Assembly: GCA_028753945.1 (NCBI GenBank)
Contig: JAPNXP010000001.1
Location: 8,112,501-8,176,500 of the forward strand
Length of the DNA: 64,000 bases
Direction of reading: 5' to 3'
DNA from: Hexactinellida sp. DTS-2022
Taxonomy: Eukaryota > Porifera > Hexactinellida
Position 1 is the stretch's first letter. Every line of letters starts with the position of its first letter. Both the position numbers and the translations under genes were made by a program. Shown here one piece after another: positions 32,537 to 43,681 of this stretch. The notes under the pieces are model-generated. The model worked only from the letters and a program-made list of their open reading frames with translations. It ran no database searches and was not told where the DNA came from.

Positions 32537-33802
32537 TTATAGTTTTTGTATAATCATGGCTGATGCACCCCCTCCTCCATTGCAGATGCTAGCCATCCCG
32601 TACTCCCCTGGTCCCAGATTGTGCACCAAGTGCCCGAGTATTCTGGTACCAGACATCCCAATGGGGTGTCCTAGCGACACGGCGCCGCCATTGACATTAA
32701 CTCTCTCCTGATCTAAATCCAGCAGCTTGATGTTAGCCAGAACAACAACACTGAACGCCTCGTTAATCTCGAACATAGAAATATCCTCCTTCGTCAGCCC
32801 AGACAGCTCGAACGCTCTCTTCATAGCGACGGCTGGGGCGGTGGGGAAGTCGATGGGCGCCAGAGCTCCATCCGCGTAAGCTACGATTTTCGCGAGAGGA
32901 GTCTTTCCTTCCGCGAGAGCCGCGGCTTCTGTCATGAGAACAACAGCAGCAGCTCCGTCATTGAGGGTGCTGGAGTTGGCGGCTGTCACAGTGCCGCCCT
33001 CTCGCTGGAAGGCGGGCTTGAGACTCGACACTTTATCGAAATTAATCTTCTTGTACTCCTCGTCCTCCGCAACCTCGACACTGCCCTTCCTCTGCTTCAC
33101 TCGCACCGAACACACCTCCTTCTGGAACAGCCCCTTCTCTGCGGACTGCGCGCTGCGTCTGTAGGAGCGAAGCGCGTACTCGTCCTGGTGCTCCCTTGGA
33201 ATGTCCAGACTCTTGGCGGTGTGCTCGGCGCAGTTCCCCATGTGGAACTGGTTATACACGTCCCACAGCCCGTCCTTGATGATCCCATCTTCCACCGACT
33301 GGTGACCGTACCCGAACCCCCCGCGCCCCTTCGCCAGGTAGAAGGGAACGTTCGACATGCTCTCCATGCCCCCGGCTACCATGCAGTCTCTGTCTCCCAG
33401 AGCCAGGCCCTGAGCGGCCAGCATCACGGCCTTGAGGCCAGACGCACACACCTTATTAACCGTAGTGCACTCAGTGCCGTTAGGCAGCCCAGCGAACAGC
33501 ACCGCCTGTCTGGCCGGGGCCTGTCCCATGCCCGCGCTAAGCACGTTACCCATGTACACCTCCTGCACACGCCCCTTCTCGAGGCCAGCCCGCTCTATGG
33601 CCGAGGCAATGGCGGCGGCGCCCAGCTGGGAGGCCGAGAGGGGGGCCAGGCTGCCGCGGAAGCTGCCGATCGGGGTGCGGGCCGCGCTGAGGATGACTAC
33701 GCTGTTGCGAGATGTGGAGAAAAGTCTCTGGCGAGCGGAAACCAGGTGGGAACACCTGCTAATCGCCCTCATACTAATCAACAATAGTATAATGAGTACC
33801 AC
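32537..33802 (-). CDS. ACAT1: Acetyl-CoA acetyltransferase (thiolase II), probably mitochondrial
   Basis: Condenses two acetyl-CoA to acetoacetyl-CoA or runs the reverse thiolysis in ketone-body and isoleucine metabolism. The 421-residue frame is complete and intronless. The N-terminus (about residues 11-33, [18 protein letters not shown]) is Arg/Ser-rich without acids, like a mitochondrial presequence; Met11 may be the true start. Catalytic features are all present: nucleophile Cys119 in [14 protein letters not shown] at 347-350, His379 in GHPIG, and Cys407 in CNGGGGAS. Length is close to the ~427 residues of vertebrate ACAT1. The coding DNA is strikingly GC-rich with G/C third positions while everything around it is AT-rich, which also produces long antisense frames. 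Intronlessness and composition fit either a retrocopy or strong codon bias; the frame is undamaged. Confidence 0.93.
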   Translation of the reverse strand: MVLIILLLISMRAISRCSHLVSARQRLFSTSRNSVVILSAARTPIGSFRGSLAPLSASQLGAAAIASAIERAGLEKGRVQEVYMGNVLSAGMGQAPARQAVLFAGLPNGTECTTVNKVCASGLKAVMLAAQGLALGDRDCMVAGGMESMSNVPFYLAKGRGGFGYGHQSVEDGIIKDGLWDVYNQFHMGNCAEHTAKSLDIPREHQDEYALRSYRRSAQSAEKGLFQKEVCSVRVKQRKGSVEVAEDEEYKKINFDKVSSLKPAFQREGGTVTAANSSTLNDGAAAVVLMTEAAALAEGKTPLAKIVAYADGALAPIDFPTAPAVAMKRAFELSGLTKEDISMFEINEAFSVVVLANIKLLDLDQERVNVNGGAVSLGHPIGMSGTRILGHLVHNLGPGEYGMASICNGGGGASAMIIQKL

Positions 33803-34150
33803 TCAGGCTTTCATCCAGGCAAAATTCCCCGCGCGCCTAGATTAAGTTTGAGCTCGCTCACATGCGCCTAAAATACTCAATTTGTAATACGTCTATGGAA
33901 GCATCTCTCGATTTTCGTCCGCCTAGAAAAGTTCCCTTTTGAAATTACGTGCCTGGATGAAACCCTGGTACTATCACTCTATTTCTATTGGGGTCATGTT
34001 AGTTAAATTACATCAATCCACTAATAAGTAACTAGAGTAACTAGTACAAGTAGACTTGAGTCAATGGTTAATTGGGTTCTCAGCTTAAATGGATCTACAT
34101 TTCATAGGATTTGGAATTAGAATTAATCTCGTTTAATATACGTAGTTACC
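33803..34150. other. Upstream of the thiolase gene, nothing identified
   Basis: Short GC-richer stretch next to the start codon (to about 33870), then AT-rich DNA. It presumably holds the thiolase promoter, but I see no motif I can defend. Confidence 0.35.
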
Positions 34151-34162
34151 TAATCAGTACTA

Positions 34163-36180
34163 ATGCTAATATGCGGAGCAAACCACATTCTGCTGGACTG
34201 CCCTGATAGAAAATGCTCAATCTGCGAAAACAAGGGACACATCGCACCAAATTGTCCGAACTGGTACAGAGCGAACAAGAAAGGGTACTTCACGTCATAT
34301 GAAGATAAAACGAATCTTCCATCGCCATTACCGCCAAGAATAAAAACACTGCAATAACCATGCTAATAGACTCCGGTGCTACCCCCCAGCGCTATTGACC
34401 TTGGAACAGTCCGAAGCCTAGGATTAGAATCGTAAATACAGAAACAGCCTATGGAATATACGGAGGCGGAAAAGAACCTATTCATGTAGTTGGGAACATA
34501 TACCTCACTGTTGATCTGGGAGACGACCAAAGAGTATCGCATCCATTTAGAGTGCTACAGGATACATCCGCCATGCTCTGCCGCGATTTCCTAAGTAAAT
34601 TTTGATCAACCGAATTTGACTGGGGCGCACGAAGAATCCGACTTGGGCGCGTATGGAAAGCTGTGAGGAGGTAGTTGGACGATCTCACGTCGCAAGCTTT
34701 GATGAAGATTTGATACTAACGTAACTGGAATTAACCAACAAATACCCGTGAAGATAAACCCAATATTGCCACCAGTGACTGTGCAAAAAAGCTACCAGAA
34801 CTATGCAAACGAATTTTCAGATATCTTTGCAACAAATTTATATTCCCCACCTTCGTAAAGCGTTCTTACCTCCGCACCATCAACGTTAGGTCCTTGGAGA
34901 CTAGTAAGATCTCAGGGGGTATTAGTATTATCCAGGATGATTCTATATCTTCAATGATTCTTTTGGATTTTTGGTTTCTCATAGTACTAGTATAGAGAAC
35001 ATATTGTGTTCCAGTGTATTAGAGAAGTCAGTGTGTTCGCGAACACACCAAATATAAACTGTATTTTGAGTGCCTCATATATTGTGGATCGTTTCTAAGG
35101 ATGATATTTTTAGAGTATCTACAACGATCGATCTAAATATTTTGGACTTTCAAATAATAATGTTATTCTGTCAGGCGCTCAGCTTTATTAGGTCTAGAAA
35201 TAATGTATTGCCGGCGCCAATTAACATCAGTTCTTTGATTCTGCAAAGTATAAATTGGGAGGAACTAATGTTCACCATGATTCCAGTGAGCATTCGATTG
35301 ATTCCGGTAAGAATGGAAAAATTGTCATTTATAGAAAAACTCGATCTTTATAGTCCACTAATAAATCTGCATTATACACTAGTGCAGCCATTGATGAAAA
35401 ATTGTATTAATGTCTGGCCCAGTACTACTTACAAATACGCCTGCAAAATTTAGATGGTAGGGATTTTACTTGAGATACAAGGTGCTTACATACGATTTTG
35501 ATAAGGAGAGAAGGTGACGATTAGTCTGATAATATCTTTGATGTATTACTCCGTACATACAATATTGAACAATGCTAGGAAATTGGGTTTGTACAAGTGT
35601 GTTTCTCAATTGTACGACGGAATAACAGAAAAGGCTTGCAACATCATTTCGCAAGGGTGTGAAGAATGCCAAGGCCAAAAAGTCTGTTTCGATCCAGCTG
35701 TCAAGTGACTCAAGTCGACTTGATAGATTTCAGGTTCATGTCTGAGGAACATAATAAGCCCGACTCCGGTGTACCATTCAAGTGGCTATTGATATACCAG
35801 CATTATTTTACGAAATATCTTTTGTTGGGGCGACTCAAGCACAAGTCTGCTGCTGAAGTCGCTGACATTCTAGACGACATTTTCTGCGAACTAGGTCCAC
35901 CTCAAATACTTCATCCGATAACGGTGGTGAATTTTCTAACTCCACTCGCACTCTATTCTCTTTGATCAATGCGAAATGGAACTCAACAAAAATTATTCAT
36001 GGCAAGCCACGAAATCCTGAAAATCAGGGATCTGTAGAGCGAGCAAACAGAGAAATAAAAGAAGCCCTTGGATCCATAATGAGGGAGAATGCCACCGATC
36101 TGTGCTGGGTTAAAATCAAATACGTACTTAAAAATGGTTTAATAGCAAATCTGGTCCCAATTATCCAAATTGTATAGGAT
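34163..36180 (+). pseudogene. Decayed Ty3-like LTR retroelement remnant
   Basis: Plus-strand fragments in gag-pol order. A CCHC zinc knuckle (CSICENKGHIAPNC) lies near 34218. An aspartic-protease site MLIDSGAT lies at about 34360, with a protease C-terminal block ending DFLSKF, a stop, then STEFDWGARRIRLG near 34600. Integrase begins with a zinc-binding region (C-X2-C in GCEECQGQ, about 35660), then a core block with VDLIDF near 35715 and NQGSVERANREIK near 36030. The integrase resembles the KRBA2/SCAN-associated type. Stops and frameshifts break every domain, and reverse transcriptase and RNase H are not recognisable between 34800 and 35500. I saw no long terminal repeats. An unexplained open frame of 127 codons lies at 35070-35453. 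Confidence 0.7.
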
Positions 36181-36299
36181 ATGACCTATTAAAAGTGAAC
36201 ATATGATTTTTTAGAGGATTTTTATTTGATCTGCTTGAGATAGACTCTCTCGAGGCTAACTGGCAGCTATGTTTTCACACTTGTGTGAATGAAAAATAA

Positions 36300-36455
36300 T
36301 TCATTATGTGGCTATGTGATAACTAGTTACTATTAGAGGTAGAATCTGGACAGGAAACATTATGATAAATCATGAAAAGTGAACCCCTCTCAAAAGTGAA
36401 CATTTTGGTTGGTCCCGACTCCCCAGGGTGTTCACTTTCTGAAGGTTTTACTGTA
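36300..36455. mobile_element. pogo/Tigger-like right end
   Basis: Repeats of AAAAGTGAAC (about 36375 and 36397), then GGTGTTCACTTTC and GAAGGTTTTACTG before TA at 36454. This ends as the complement of CAGTAAAACCTTC, a pogo-like terminus with a TA target. The left end was not found. Confidence 0.45.
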
Positions 36456-36636
36456 ATAAATCAAGATTATGTTGTGTAATACGTCACCAATTTTACGTAC
36501 TATTCAGCTATATTTAAGATGGAGTATATGTGTTTCCCTATAACTATGTTAGTAAATCTAATTAAGTTGAAACAAGACTTGATTTAGGACACATAACAAA
36601 TAGATACATAAGTAACTAATTAAGCATATTAGTTAT

Positions 36637-37728
36637 TTAATATCGGCTATAATAAGTGGCTTGGTACTGCTCGACAATTGGTTTGATGTAGTGGTTTATG
36701 TTTTTCAGCTTTTTAGTATTTCTGTAAAACTTGGAAACAACAACAATAAATATATACAAATAGTTAAAAGTAATAAGAATCTTGTAAATAATTAGCGAAG
36801 GATGAAATATATAATCAATTAGGGAAAAGTAACATAAGAATACCCAATAGCCCCATGGCGAGTAATTTTGCAGATATATAGCGAGCACATCCGGCTGAGG
36901 CGTCACGATAAATGCCCCGAGGGAGAAGAAGAAGAGAGAAATCCCCACTAAAATAGTCGCTATCTTAAAATGTATACGAAGATTCTTACTGTCAAGATAG
37001 GCTCTTTCATCGAAGTAGAATAAGTTGATTTCTTTTTCTCGGCTTTTAAGGAGCAAATAGAATTTTTTCGAATAATACACAAACTGTACAAAGTCGATAA
37101 TGAGGAAAAGCCTTTCCAAAAATAAAGAAATCATCAATAAAATTATTATGTAATCATTTGGGTATAAATTAAACTCGTCGTATCTGGGGAGGTTTATTTA
37201 AAAAATTACGAAGGTTCTAACCAGTATATAAACTGTCCATCTAATTATAGTGTTTCTATATTTATATTTCTTATAGACCAGCCAAAGGAAGTTCATTAAT
37301 AAAGATAGTAAAGGTACGATTGAAAATCTTGAAGGAAAGGTTAAGTGATAAGATACATTTCTGACAGTAGGTGCGAAAGGGAATATTCTATTAAGTAAAT
37401 TTAGTACTTTAAAATTGTGCTCAAAAATAAAAACCCAATTTAGAAGAGTGTAAATAACTTCTCCCAAATTCTGTATAAATTCTAACACTAGTATCAGAAT
37501 AAGGAAATTATTGATAAGGCACTTAATTTTAAGGTTTTTAAGGTGATTCATATAAGATTCAAATATCAACATTTCCCGTGGAATTGCCTTTATTTCTTGA
37601 TACAGCTTGTATCTTCTGCGCACGTAATACGCTAATACAAATAGAGATAATAGACAGAATGGGATAGGGAGTAGTGCCAAAATGAGGTCTTCTACCTTCA
37701 TCACATTGAATGTGATTAAAGAATACAT
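36637..37728 (-). pseudogene. Multipass membrane protein paralogue with one in-frame stop
   Basis: Aligns along its whole length with the intact 378-codon gene at 7933-9069: near-identical RRRYKLYQEIK loop, RWTVYI-VRT segment, SREKEI loop and IKPI-QY C-terminus. The frame is open from 37728 to a single TAA at 37198-37200, and then continues in the same frame to the natural stop at 36637. So 363 codons are interrupted by one nonsense codon, with no indel. The segment after the stop (NLPRYDEF) is diverged from the paralogue. It could be a recently dead gene, a polymorphic null allele, a sequencing error or a readthrough site. I see nothing special around the stop to favour readthrough. Function is unknown. 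Confidence 0.7.
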
Positions 37729-38391
37729 TGTGATCGAAATATATTATTAAATAATGGTAATGTATTAGTTGTGTGTATAAATCAAAAGAAGAATCAAGTA
37801 TTTATAATATTTTAGTAATAATACTATAATTAATCAATCTTCTTTTCGGTTTCTACACTTTACAAATACAAAGGTTGCCTATTGAGAAATTATTAAGTTA
37901 TGTACAATATTAGCTCCAGTTTGAACAATGTATGATTCAAATCAATTGAAACTGATAGAAAATCAAAAATTGTACAGAATTACAACTTAATAATATTCAG
38001 AAGAAACTATTTACTAACCTGCAAGTGATCCATATACGGTATAAAGAAAATCCACATTGTCTTACATGAATTATTAAGCAAAATTATAACAAAAGAACTA
38101 GAAATAGAATAATACATAACTTTACTTTCTTAGGAATATTATCTGAATAGTAAAATATTTTGTGAGATACCTAGCTGGTCCTAGCATATCTAGAAGTGGC
38201 AATACAAGAGGGAGTTAATAAAATAGATTACAAAATTAACTGATAACAACTGTAAGCCAACACCAGTCATATACACAAAGTGATTATGAGTATCCCAAAA
38301 ATTGAAAGCAAAATACTATTAATAAAGAAAAATTGTTTTGCCCCTCCCCATAGTAGAAGGATTGACCTCAAACCAATCATGTAAACTAAAT
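37729..38391. other. AT-rich intergenic DNA, nothing identified
   Basis: About 660 bp upstream of the membrane-protein paralogue without an open frame or a recognisable repeat. Confidence 0.45.
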
Positions 38392-38524
38392 ATTATCGGC
38401 AGGGGCGGTTTGATCCACCGGGACACCGGGATAATGCCCAGTGGCCCGGTGGATTCGGGCAGTGGCCCAGTTTCGGGAATTTGCCAGGGCCGCCTAAGTA
38501 GCCCAATCCGCTCCTGATTATCGG
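38392..38524. mobile_element. hAT-type MITE with perfect 8-bp TSD (117 bp)
   Basis: The element is 38400-38516 with ends CAGGGGCGG and the complement of CAGGAGCGG. Duplication ATTATCGG at 38392-38399 and 38517-38524. The interior contains GTGGCCCGGT and GGCCCAGT runs. Confidence 0.9.
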
Positions 38525-38592
38525 AATAGAGATTTTAACATTCCTATTGTCTAATGTCTGATTATTAATTGAATTGTCTGACTTTGAGGTTT

Positions 38593-38796
38593 GTATAATG
38601 CAGTGATGTGCTCCATTACTCAATAACGGTAACGGATATCCGTTACTTTTAATGAGTCACCGTTACATTAAGGTAACGGTAACTGATTAAAGGATAAACG
38701 GAGTAACTGAACAAAAGTAACGGTAACGGAACAAATAAAGTAACAGTAACGGGAGATATAAAGTAACGGAGTAACGAGCACATCACTTGTATAATG
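38593..38796. mobile_element. hAT-type MITE with perfect 8-bp TSD (188 bp, GTAACGG-rich)
   Basis: The element is 38601-38788 with ends CAGTGATGTGCTC and the complement of AAGTGATGTGCTC. Duplication GTATAATG at 38593-38600 and 38789-38796. The interior is a run of GGTAACG/CGTTAC repeats. Confidence 0.9.
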
Positions 38797-39187
38797 ATAA
38801 CAATACCATGAATTGTTATAAATGCTGAAGTCATCATTTATATCACCTAATTAGCCTGTTAACCACGATCCTAAGAGCGCAAAAAATGGTTCAAAGAGAA
38901 ATTAGAAATCCGAATATGCGACCTAAAGCCAGATTTGCTACTACGTATAAGAGGCAAAGTTTCACTTACAACCAAATTCATATACAGGCCATTATTTTTT
39001 GGCCTTCTCGGTGAGATATACGACCCTGAATTAAGAAACTACAGTAGATGCCCAGAGCCTTAAAAAAGAGCGCTCCTTTACAATTTTCCTAATTATAATA
39101 AGTAATCACGATAGATTGGAGAATTACAGCAGGCAGAAGGAAATTGATTATGCAATTCAGTATACAGTATATGTATAGTGAACAGGC

Positions 39188-39331
39188 TTGGGGCTGATTA
39201 CGATTACAATCGTAATCGATTGTAATCGATTACAACTTTTCCTGTAATCGTAATCGTAATCATAATCAAGCTTTTTTTGAAGGATGTAATCGTAATCGTA
39301 ATCGTAATCACCCACTAGTAATCAGCCCCAG
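39188..39331. mobile_element. TAATCG-rich foldback element, copy 1
   Basis: Inverted ends TTGGGGCTGATTAC and the complement of TGGGGCTGATTACTAG surround tandem ATTACGATTACAATCG repeats on one side and GTAATCGTAATC on the other. A TCAAGCTTTTT spacer is in the middle. Confidence 0.75.
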
Positions 39332-39540
39332 GTATGGCACCAGACCCCCCAAATTTTCCACAATAACTTTAAATAAGGTTATAGTTTAAGGGTTCACTGA
39401 TCTCATTGCACCCCGAAAGATATATCTGGTCCCTACAAATAATTCTTGGTGGCTACTCCCATGCACACGGGCCTTATTTTTCGTGCGCATGAAACTCCGG
39501 GGCTTAATCGGAACGATCGTATTGCATCGTAAAGAAAATG

Positions 39541-39676
39541 AAATTGTAATCAATTGTAATTGATTGTAATCGATTACAACATTCCGTGTAATCGTAATCG
39601 TAATCATAATCAAGCTTTTTCTGAAGGATGTAATCGTAATCGTAATCGTAATCACTCACTAGTAATCAGCCCCAGG
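39541..39676. mobile_element. TAATCG-rich foldback element, copy 2 (left end missing)
   Basis: Same interior and the same right end AGTAATCAGCCCC. The left GGGGCTGATTAC end is absent and begins instead within AATTGTAATCAATTG. Helitron copy 3 starts 24 bp further right. Confidence 0.7.
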
Positions 39677-39699
39677 TCTGATAGTGAAATAATAGATAA

Positions 39700-40635
39700 C
39701 AAGCTGCTCGTCCGCGCTATGCGCGTGCGCGTTCTTACACTTTCACTCGGGCCTGCGGCCCTCGCATGTATTTAAACCAGATACCTTTTCAAATAAAATG
39801 CAGGTTGTATTTAATTACATACTCCAATAGACGTAATGCAAATTGAGTAATTTATATGCATGAATGAGCTCAAATTGAATCTAGGAGCCTATAAAAAAAC
39901 TGTCGGTTATGTAACGAAAAGTTAACAAAAATTATATACCCCTCGGTCCCCTCCCCTCCCTACATCATGCTTTTTTCCATTTTGTAATAAAAATGGCGGG
40001 CTGTAACACTTAGCCCTTGAGCATTACTTAAAATCAAAAGCCCTATACACAGGTTGATTATAATATGGGGAACATATGGGTAATGTTTAGGTGACCGCTA
40101 GTGACCCATGTAACAGTAATGCTAGTGTTTCAGAGTAGGGCTGTGCCCCCCTAAGCTGTATATTTATATCCGTGGGCCCTAGCAATAGGTATATACGTAT
40201 AAGGACAGAACAAATATATGGGGAAATAGTATACTAATCAGCGCCGGTACTGTTTAATATTTATGCTAATTAGAACTGACAATTTTCTAGATATCAAAGT
40301 TTGTCTGTGTATAATAATATACCAACTTAAATTTTGGACTGTGGAGAAGCTATTGAATTGATTGGTAATTATTAGATATCAAATAGACATAATGGAATGT
40401 TATAAATGTATGGGTAGAAAGACGGAACACAAATAACTGATTGGATGAATGTATGAATCTCAACAAATTAAATTAGTCTCAGATGGGCATTCTATAAATA
40501 TTGCACGCTTAACATTGATAGACACTAAATCCTTTTATACTAATTGAATCCTAGCTGCTAATCCATACTGGAAACCCCTCGAATTTAATTGGCTAAAGTT
40601 TTGTGACCTTTGGGGAGGGAAGATGTGAATATTTA
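39700..40635 (-). mobile_element. Non-autonomous Helitron, copy 3 (5' truncated)
   Basis: Reverse orientation: begins CAAGCTGCTCGTCCGCGC at 39700 (preceded by A), then the GGGCCTGCGGCCC hairpin, and follows copies 1 and 2 up to GAAGATGTGAATATT at about 40635, where it breaks off. The TCTTATATATTAAATC start is missing. Repeat R follows at once. Confidence 0.75.
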
Positions 40636-40639
40636 CGTC

Positions 40640-40790
40640 ATAAATTGCCGAGGTGAAATTTTGAAATTTTGAGTGGAAACCTCAACTTGTTGGCAGTAAC
40701 CCCTATATGCCAAAAATCACATTTGGAAACCATCCAGTTTCTTCAATCAACTCGGAACATAAAAACATATACGTACATACACCCACCCTT
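40640..40790 (+). repeat. Dispersed repeat R, copy 2
   Basis: Contains TTTTGAGTGGAAACCTCAAC, CCCCTATATGCC and AAATCACATTTGGAAACC, followed by CTTCAATCAACTCGGAACAT. A match to 14868-15090 and to 61380-63190. Confidence 0.7.
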
Positions 40791-40986
40791 GTGTTTTAAT
40801 AGTATAGACAAATTTAGGGTTCTTTATCTTGTCTCCATGATTAAGAAATATGTACACTACCCGGCCAAAAGTATTAGAATAAAAATATTATGAATTTATG
40901 CATTTAAGCTTATAGCAACATGTAATAAGTTATCATCTATAGATGCTTCAATATGGCTATTTACATAAAACGATGCAATATGTAAG

Positions 40987-41466
40987 TACAGTGGAACCCC
41001 GCGTATCGGGGCACCTCCGTCCAAGCGCTCAGCGCCCCGATACGCGGGGTTCTAAGAAAACTCCAATATGTTTGGTTAAAACAATTAAGTTAGCACCTAC
41101 ACAACAAATCATACACATATAGTCAAAACCTAGAGTTAAGGCTGATATTTAAGCAGTACTACACATTACAATTTCACATTATACTTTACCTACACTAGGA
41201 GTCACAAATCTATGATATTCACGGAATTTGTTTTTTGAAAAACTCCCCCGATTACCTCAGCACGAGTCTCTAGCGTGAGTGGGTGACGCTTAGCGGCCAT
41301 TACAAAGAATACTAAGCTGCTCAAAAGTAAAAGCATGTTACTCAAGAGAAATAATCTTCGGTGGAGTGCCCCGATAAGTGAATGGCGCCCCGATACGCGG
41401 GGTTATTTTTAATGGGAAAAAAACAAATTCCCAACCGACTGCCCCGATACGCGGGGTTCCACTGTA
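40987..41466. mobile_element. pogo/Tigger-like MITE with TA target (476 bp)
   Basis: The element is 40989-41464 with perfect inverted ends CAGTGGAACCCCGCGTATCG. TA at both flanks (40987-40988, 41465-41466). A second internal inverted CCCCGATACGCGGGG lies near 41034-41048. No transposase. Confidence 0.9.
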
Positions 41467-41728
41467 TAAGCAAATAGCAAATTTTTTGAATTTAGAATTT
41501 TATGGAGGTGTTTAACCCATTAGCTATAATTCTGTCATGTTTTTTCATATTTATTCGTCCAAACAAACAAATATATTAATATTATTCGCCTTACTCGTAA
41601 AATCGAAAAAAATCGAATGAAAACTTTGGGCAATCCAATCTATAATCCAACCGATACAAAATTCAGCAATCGATAATCGATAAGTTCTCTCGATTAGATT
41701 GGATTGGCAATCCTGATCGTAATTCTAA

Positions 41729-42030
41729 TACAGTTGAAACCGGGTTATTCTAACTATCGCTTTTTTCTAACCAATTTTTGCTGCACTTATTATTTAATTC
41801 GTATTTACACTTAATTTCTATCGGGGTGATATATTAAATTGTCCAAGCTAAAAATTCCTGTCCGAATGTAATACATATACCATTTTAAGCCTGTACAGAA
41901 CAGCCATCAAAATAGTTAAATCCATGTAAGGTTGGCAGATTTGCTAAGTATCGGTTTATTCTAAGTATCGGTTTATTCTAACTATTCTTACTTGTAAACA
42001 AATGGTTAGAAAAAACCGGTTTATACTGTA
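41729..42030. mobile_element. pogo/Tigger-like MITE with TA target (298 bp)
   Basis: The element is 41731-42028, with ends CAGTTGAAACCGGGTTATTC and the complement of CAGTATAAACCGGTTTTTTC, and TA duplicated. Interior TAACTATCG and CGGTTTATTCTAA motifs are repeated. Same family as 46118-46991. Confidence 0.85.
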
Positions 42031-42183
42031 CGTAGATAAGTATATTATTTGTCTTGATACAACTTGTCTATGCAAATTTACAGCTAAACATATTGATATA
42101 CACTCAGACATAAGATTCAGATCCAAATAATCGATAATAAAGTCTACATATATAAATACAGTTACTTATATACACCTGCCTGG

Positions 42184-42831
42184 TCACACCCTGCAGCATG
42201 CAGGGAACTTCATGTCAGGCCCGTCCACAAGTTTGTCTATCTCAATAGCCTTATCCAATCCGTCTGGAGAGTCTGTTTGTCGCTGTATGTGCACAAGCTG
42301 GAATACCTCATTCACGATTGATTTGAAAGCATCCTCTACGTTTGTACTATCAAGAGCAGACGTCTCAATGAATATCAGCTGGTTCTTTTCAGCAAACTCC
42401 TTCGCCTCCTCAGTAGGCACAGCTCTGAGGTGTCTCAGGTCGCACTTATTCCCCACCAGCATCACTACTATGTTAGCGTCAGCATGGTCCTTCAGCTCCT
42501 TCAGCCATCTCTCCACGTTCTCGTAGGTCAAGTGTTTGGCGATGTCGTACACAAGGAGAGCTCCCACCGCTCCTCTGTAGTAGGCGTTAGTAATCGCGCG
42601 GAATCTCTCTTGCCCAGCTGTGTCCCAGATCTGAGCCTTTATGGTCTTGTTGTCGATTGGGATGCTCCTGGTAGCGAACTCAACTCCAATCGTTGTGCGA
42701 GATTCTAAATCAAATTCATTTCTTGTGAACCTAGAGAGCAGGTTCGACTTCCCCACCCCGCTGTCTCCTATCAGCACGATCTTGAATAAGTAATCATATT
42801 CGTCGTCTTTGTTGTAGGAAGAGAATGTCAT
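42184..42831 (-). CDS. RAB11: Rab11-type small GTPase, paralogue 1
   Basis: Rab11 proteins direct recycling-endosome and post-Golgi traffic. The 215-residue frame is complete and intronless. P-loop GDSGVGKS at 22-29, switch [19 protein letters not shown] at about 69-75 with the catalytic Gln74, NKCD at 128-131 and ETSAL at 156-160 are all present. The stretch [20 protein letters not shown] is the Rab11 hallmark. The C-terminus ends PACCRV, a CCXX double-cysteine geranylgeranylation site. It is the first of three head-to-tail copies on the minus strand (others at 43682-44347 and 45322-45978). Positions 42408-42693 are almost identical to 45552-45837 of paralogue 3 while the flanks differ strongly, pointing to gene conversion. 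Loss of introns suggests descent from a retrocopy followed by tandem duplication. Confidence 0.95.
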   Translation of the reverse strand: MTFSSYNKDDEYDYLFKIVLIGDSGVGKSNLLSRFTRNEFDLESRTTIGVEFATRSIPIDNKTIKAQIWDTAGQERFRAITNAYYRGAVGALLVYDIAKHLTYENVERWLKELKDHADANIVVMLVGNKCDLRHLRAVPTEEAKEFAEKNQLIFIETSALDSTNVEDAFKSIVNEVFQLVHIQRQTDSPDGLDKAIEIDKLVDGPDMKFPACCRV

Positions 42832-43681
42832 TGTGTATGGATTTCTTGTGAGAATTTACAAAATAATGTATCTACCAGTCTCTTATACTGCACTAATGCT
42901 ACGTAATCTATGTATCCAGTACGTATTCATTATACGGGTAATCTGATCATCTTAATTAATTAATTAATAACTTGACACGAATGACGAAATAACTATGAAT
43001 ACACCGTATGACGCAAATCGAAGAATATACAATTCAATTTCTATTAAATTATCAAAGGTTGGTTTCCCGGCAGGGGCGAGGCACAGGTTTAAAATTAATG
43101 TTAGTGTACCCACCATTGGCGCGCCGCGCTAGCACATCCACTGATTACCGGTATTATTATAAAATTATAAATAGTTTCATTCAAAAAGAGATGATTTTCA
43201 TTATTCTAATAATAGATTACATTATAATTTATTTTAATAAATTACTTAGAATTGCGTTAATCGAGTGGAAAGGATTAACATTGGGACAGTTCACAGTTGC
43301 ATTATTGCCCAAGGTACATTTGTTTCCACGGACCAACGATATCACGTACAGCGGCGTCGCACGCCTCTGAATAGTCACCGGCCAAAACTGGACCAGGGCC
43401 GGTGGAAGTAGTTATAAAGTGATCAGGCCATGGCTTGACCGGCCCTGTGGACCCTCTTATATAATTTGATTACAGCAATCAAAACTGTTCTGGTAATTAA
43501 ATATAGCGGCCTCGCTCGGGGGCAACGGAAAGGAACCTTATTGAATAGGAGAAAGCATACAAAATCAGTTAAAATAACCAAAGCAATTATGTTAGATTAA
43601 TTAATTAACGAGATGAGCGAGAGTGGATTAATATTTTCATCTAATGTGCTGATACATATCCAGAGTCACTAGCAAACAGAC
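42832..43681. other. Intergenic between Rab11 paralogues 1 and 2
   Basis: AT-rich. A CAGGGGCGAGGC sequence near 43071 and GCGTCGCACGCCTCTG ending near 43369 could be the inverted ends of a ~300-bp element, but the flanks show no duplication. A compact foldback (CAGGGCCGGTGGAAG to GACCGGCCCTG) lies at about 43400-43446. The 120-codon plus-strand frame here looks like chance. Confidence 0.4.

Noticed and set aside
33188..33845. Long antisense frames opposite the thiolase gene (199 and 137 codons)
   Set aside because: They are shadows caused by the GC-rich third positions of the thiolase frame, and they lack any motif.
35070..35453. 127-codon plus-strand frame inside the retroelement remnant
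   Set aside because: It does not resemble reverse transcriptase or RNase H and I cannot assign it, so it is mentioned only within the retroelement entry.
39386..39775. Open frames over the TAATCG repeats and the Helitron 3' end
   Set aside because: They are simple-repeat translations (ITITIT, NRNRNH) running into Helitron hairpin sequence, not genes.
43071..43369. A possible CAGGGGCGAGGC-ended transposon
   Set aside because: The inverted ends are short and the flanks TTTCCCGG and AATAGTCA do not match, so insertion is not supported.
43008..43370. 120-codon plus-strand frame between Rab11 copies
   Set aside because: No motif, low-complexity Ile/Tyr-rich middle, and it overlaps a possible CAG-ended repeat. 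A chance frame is more likely.
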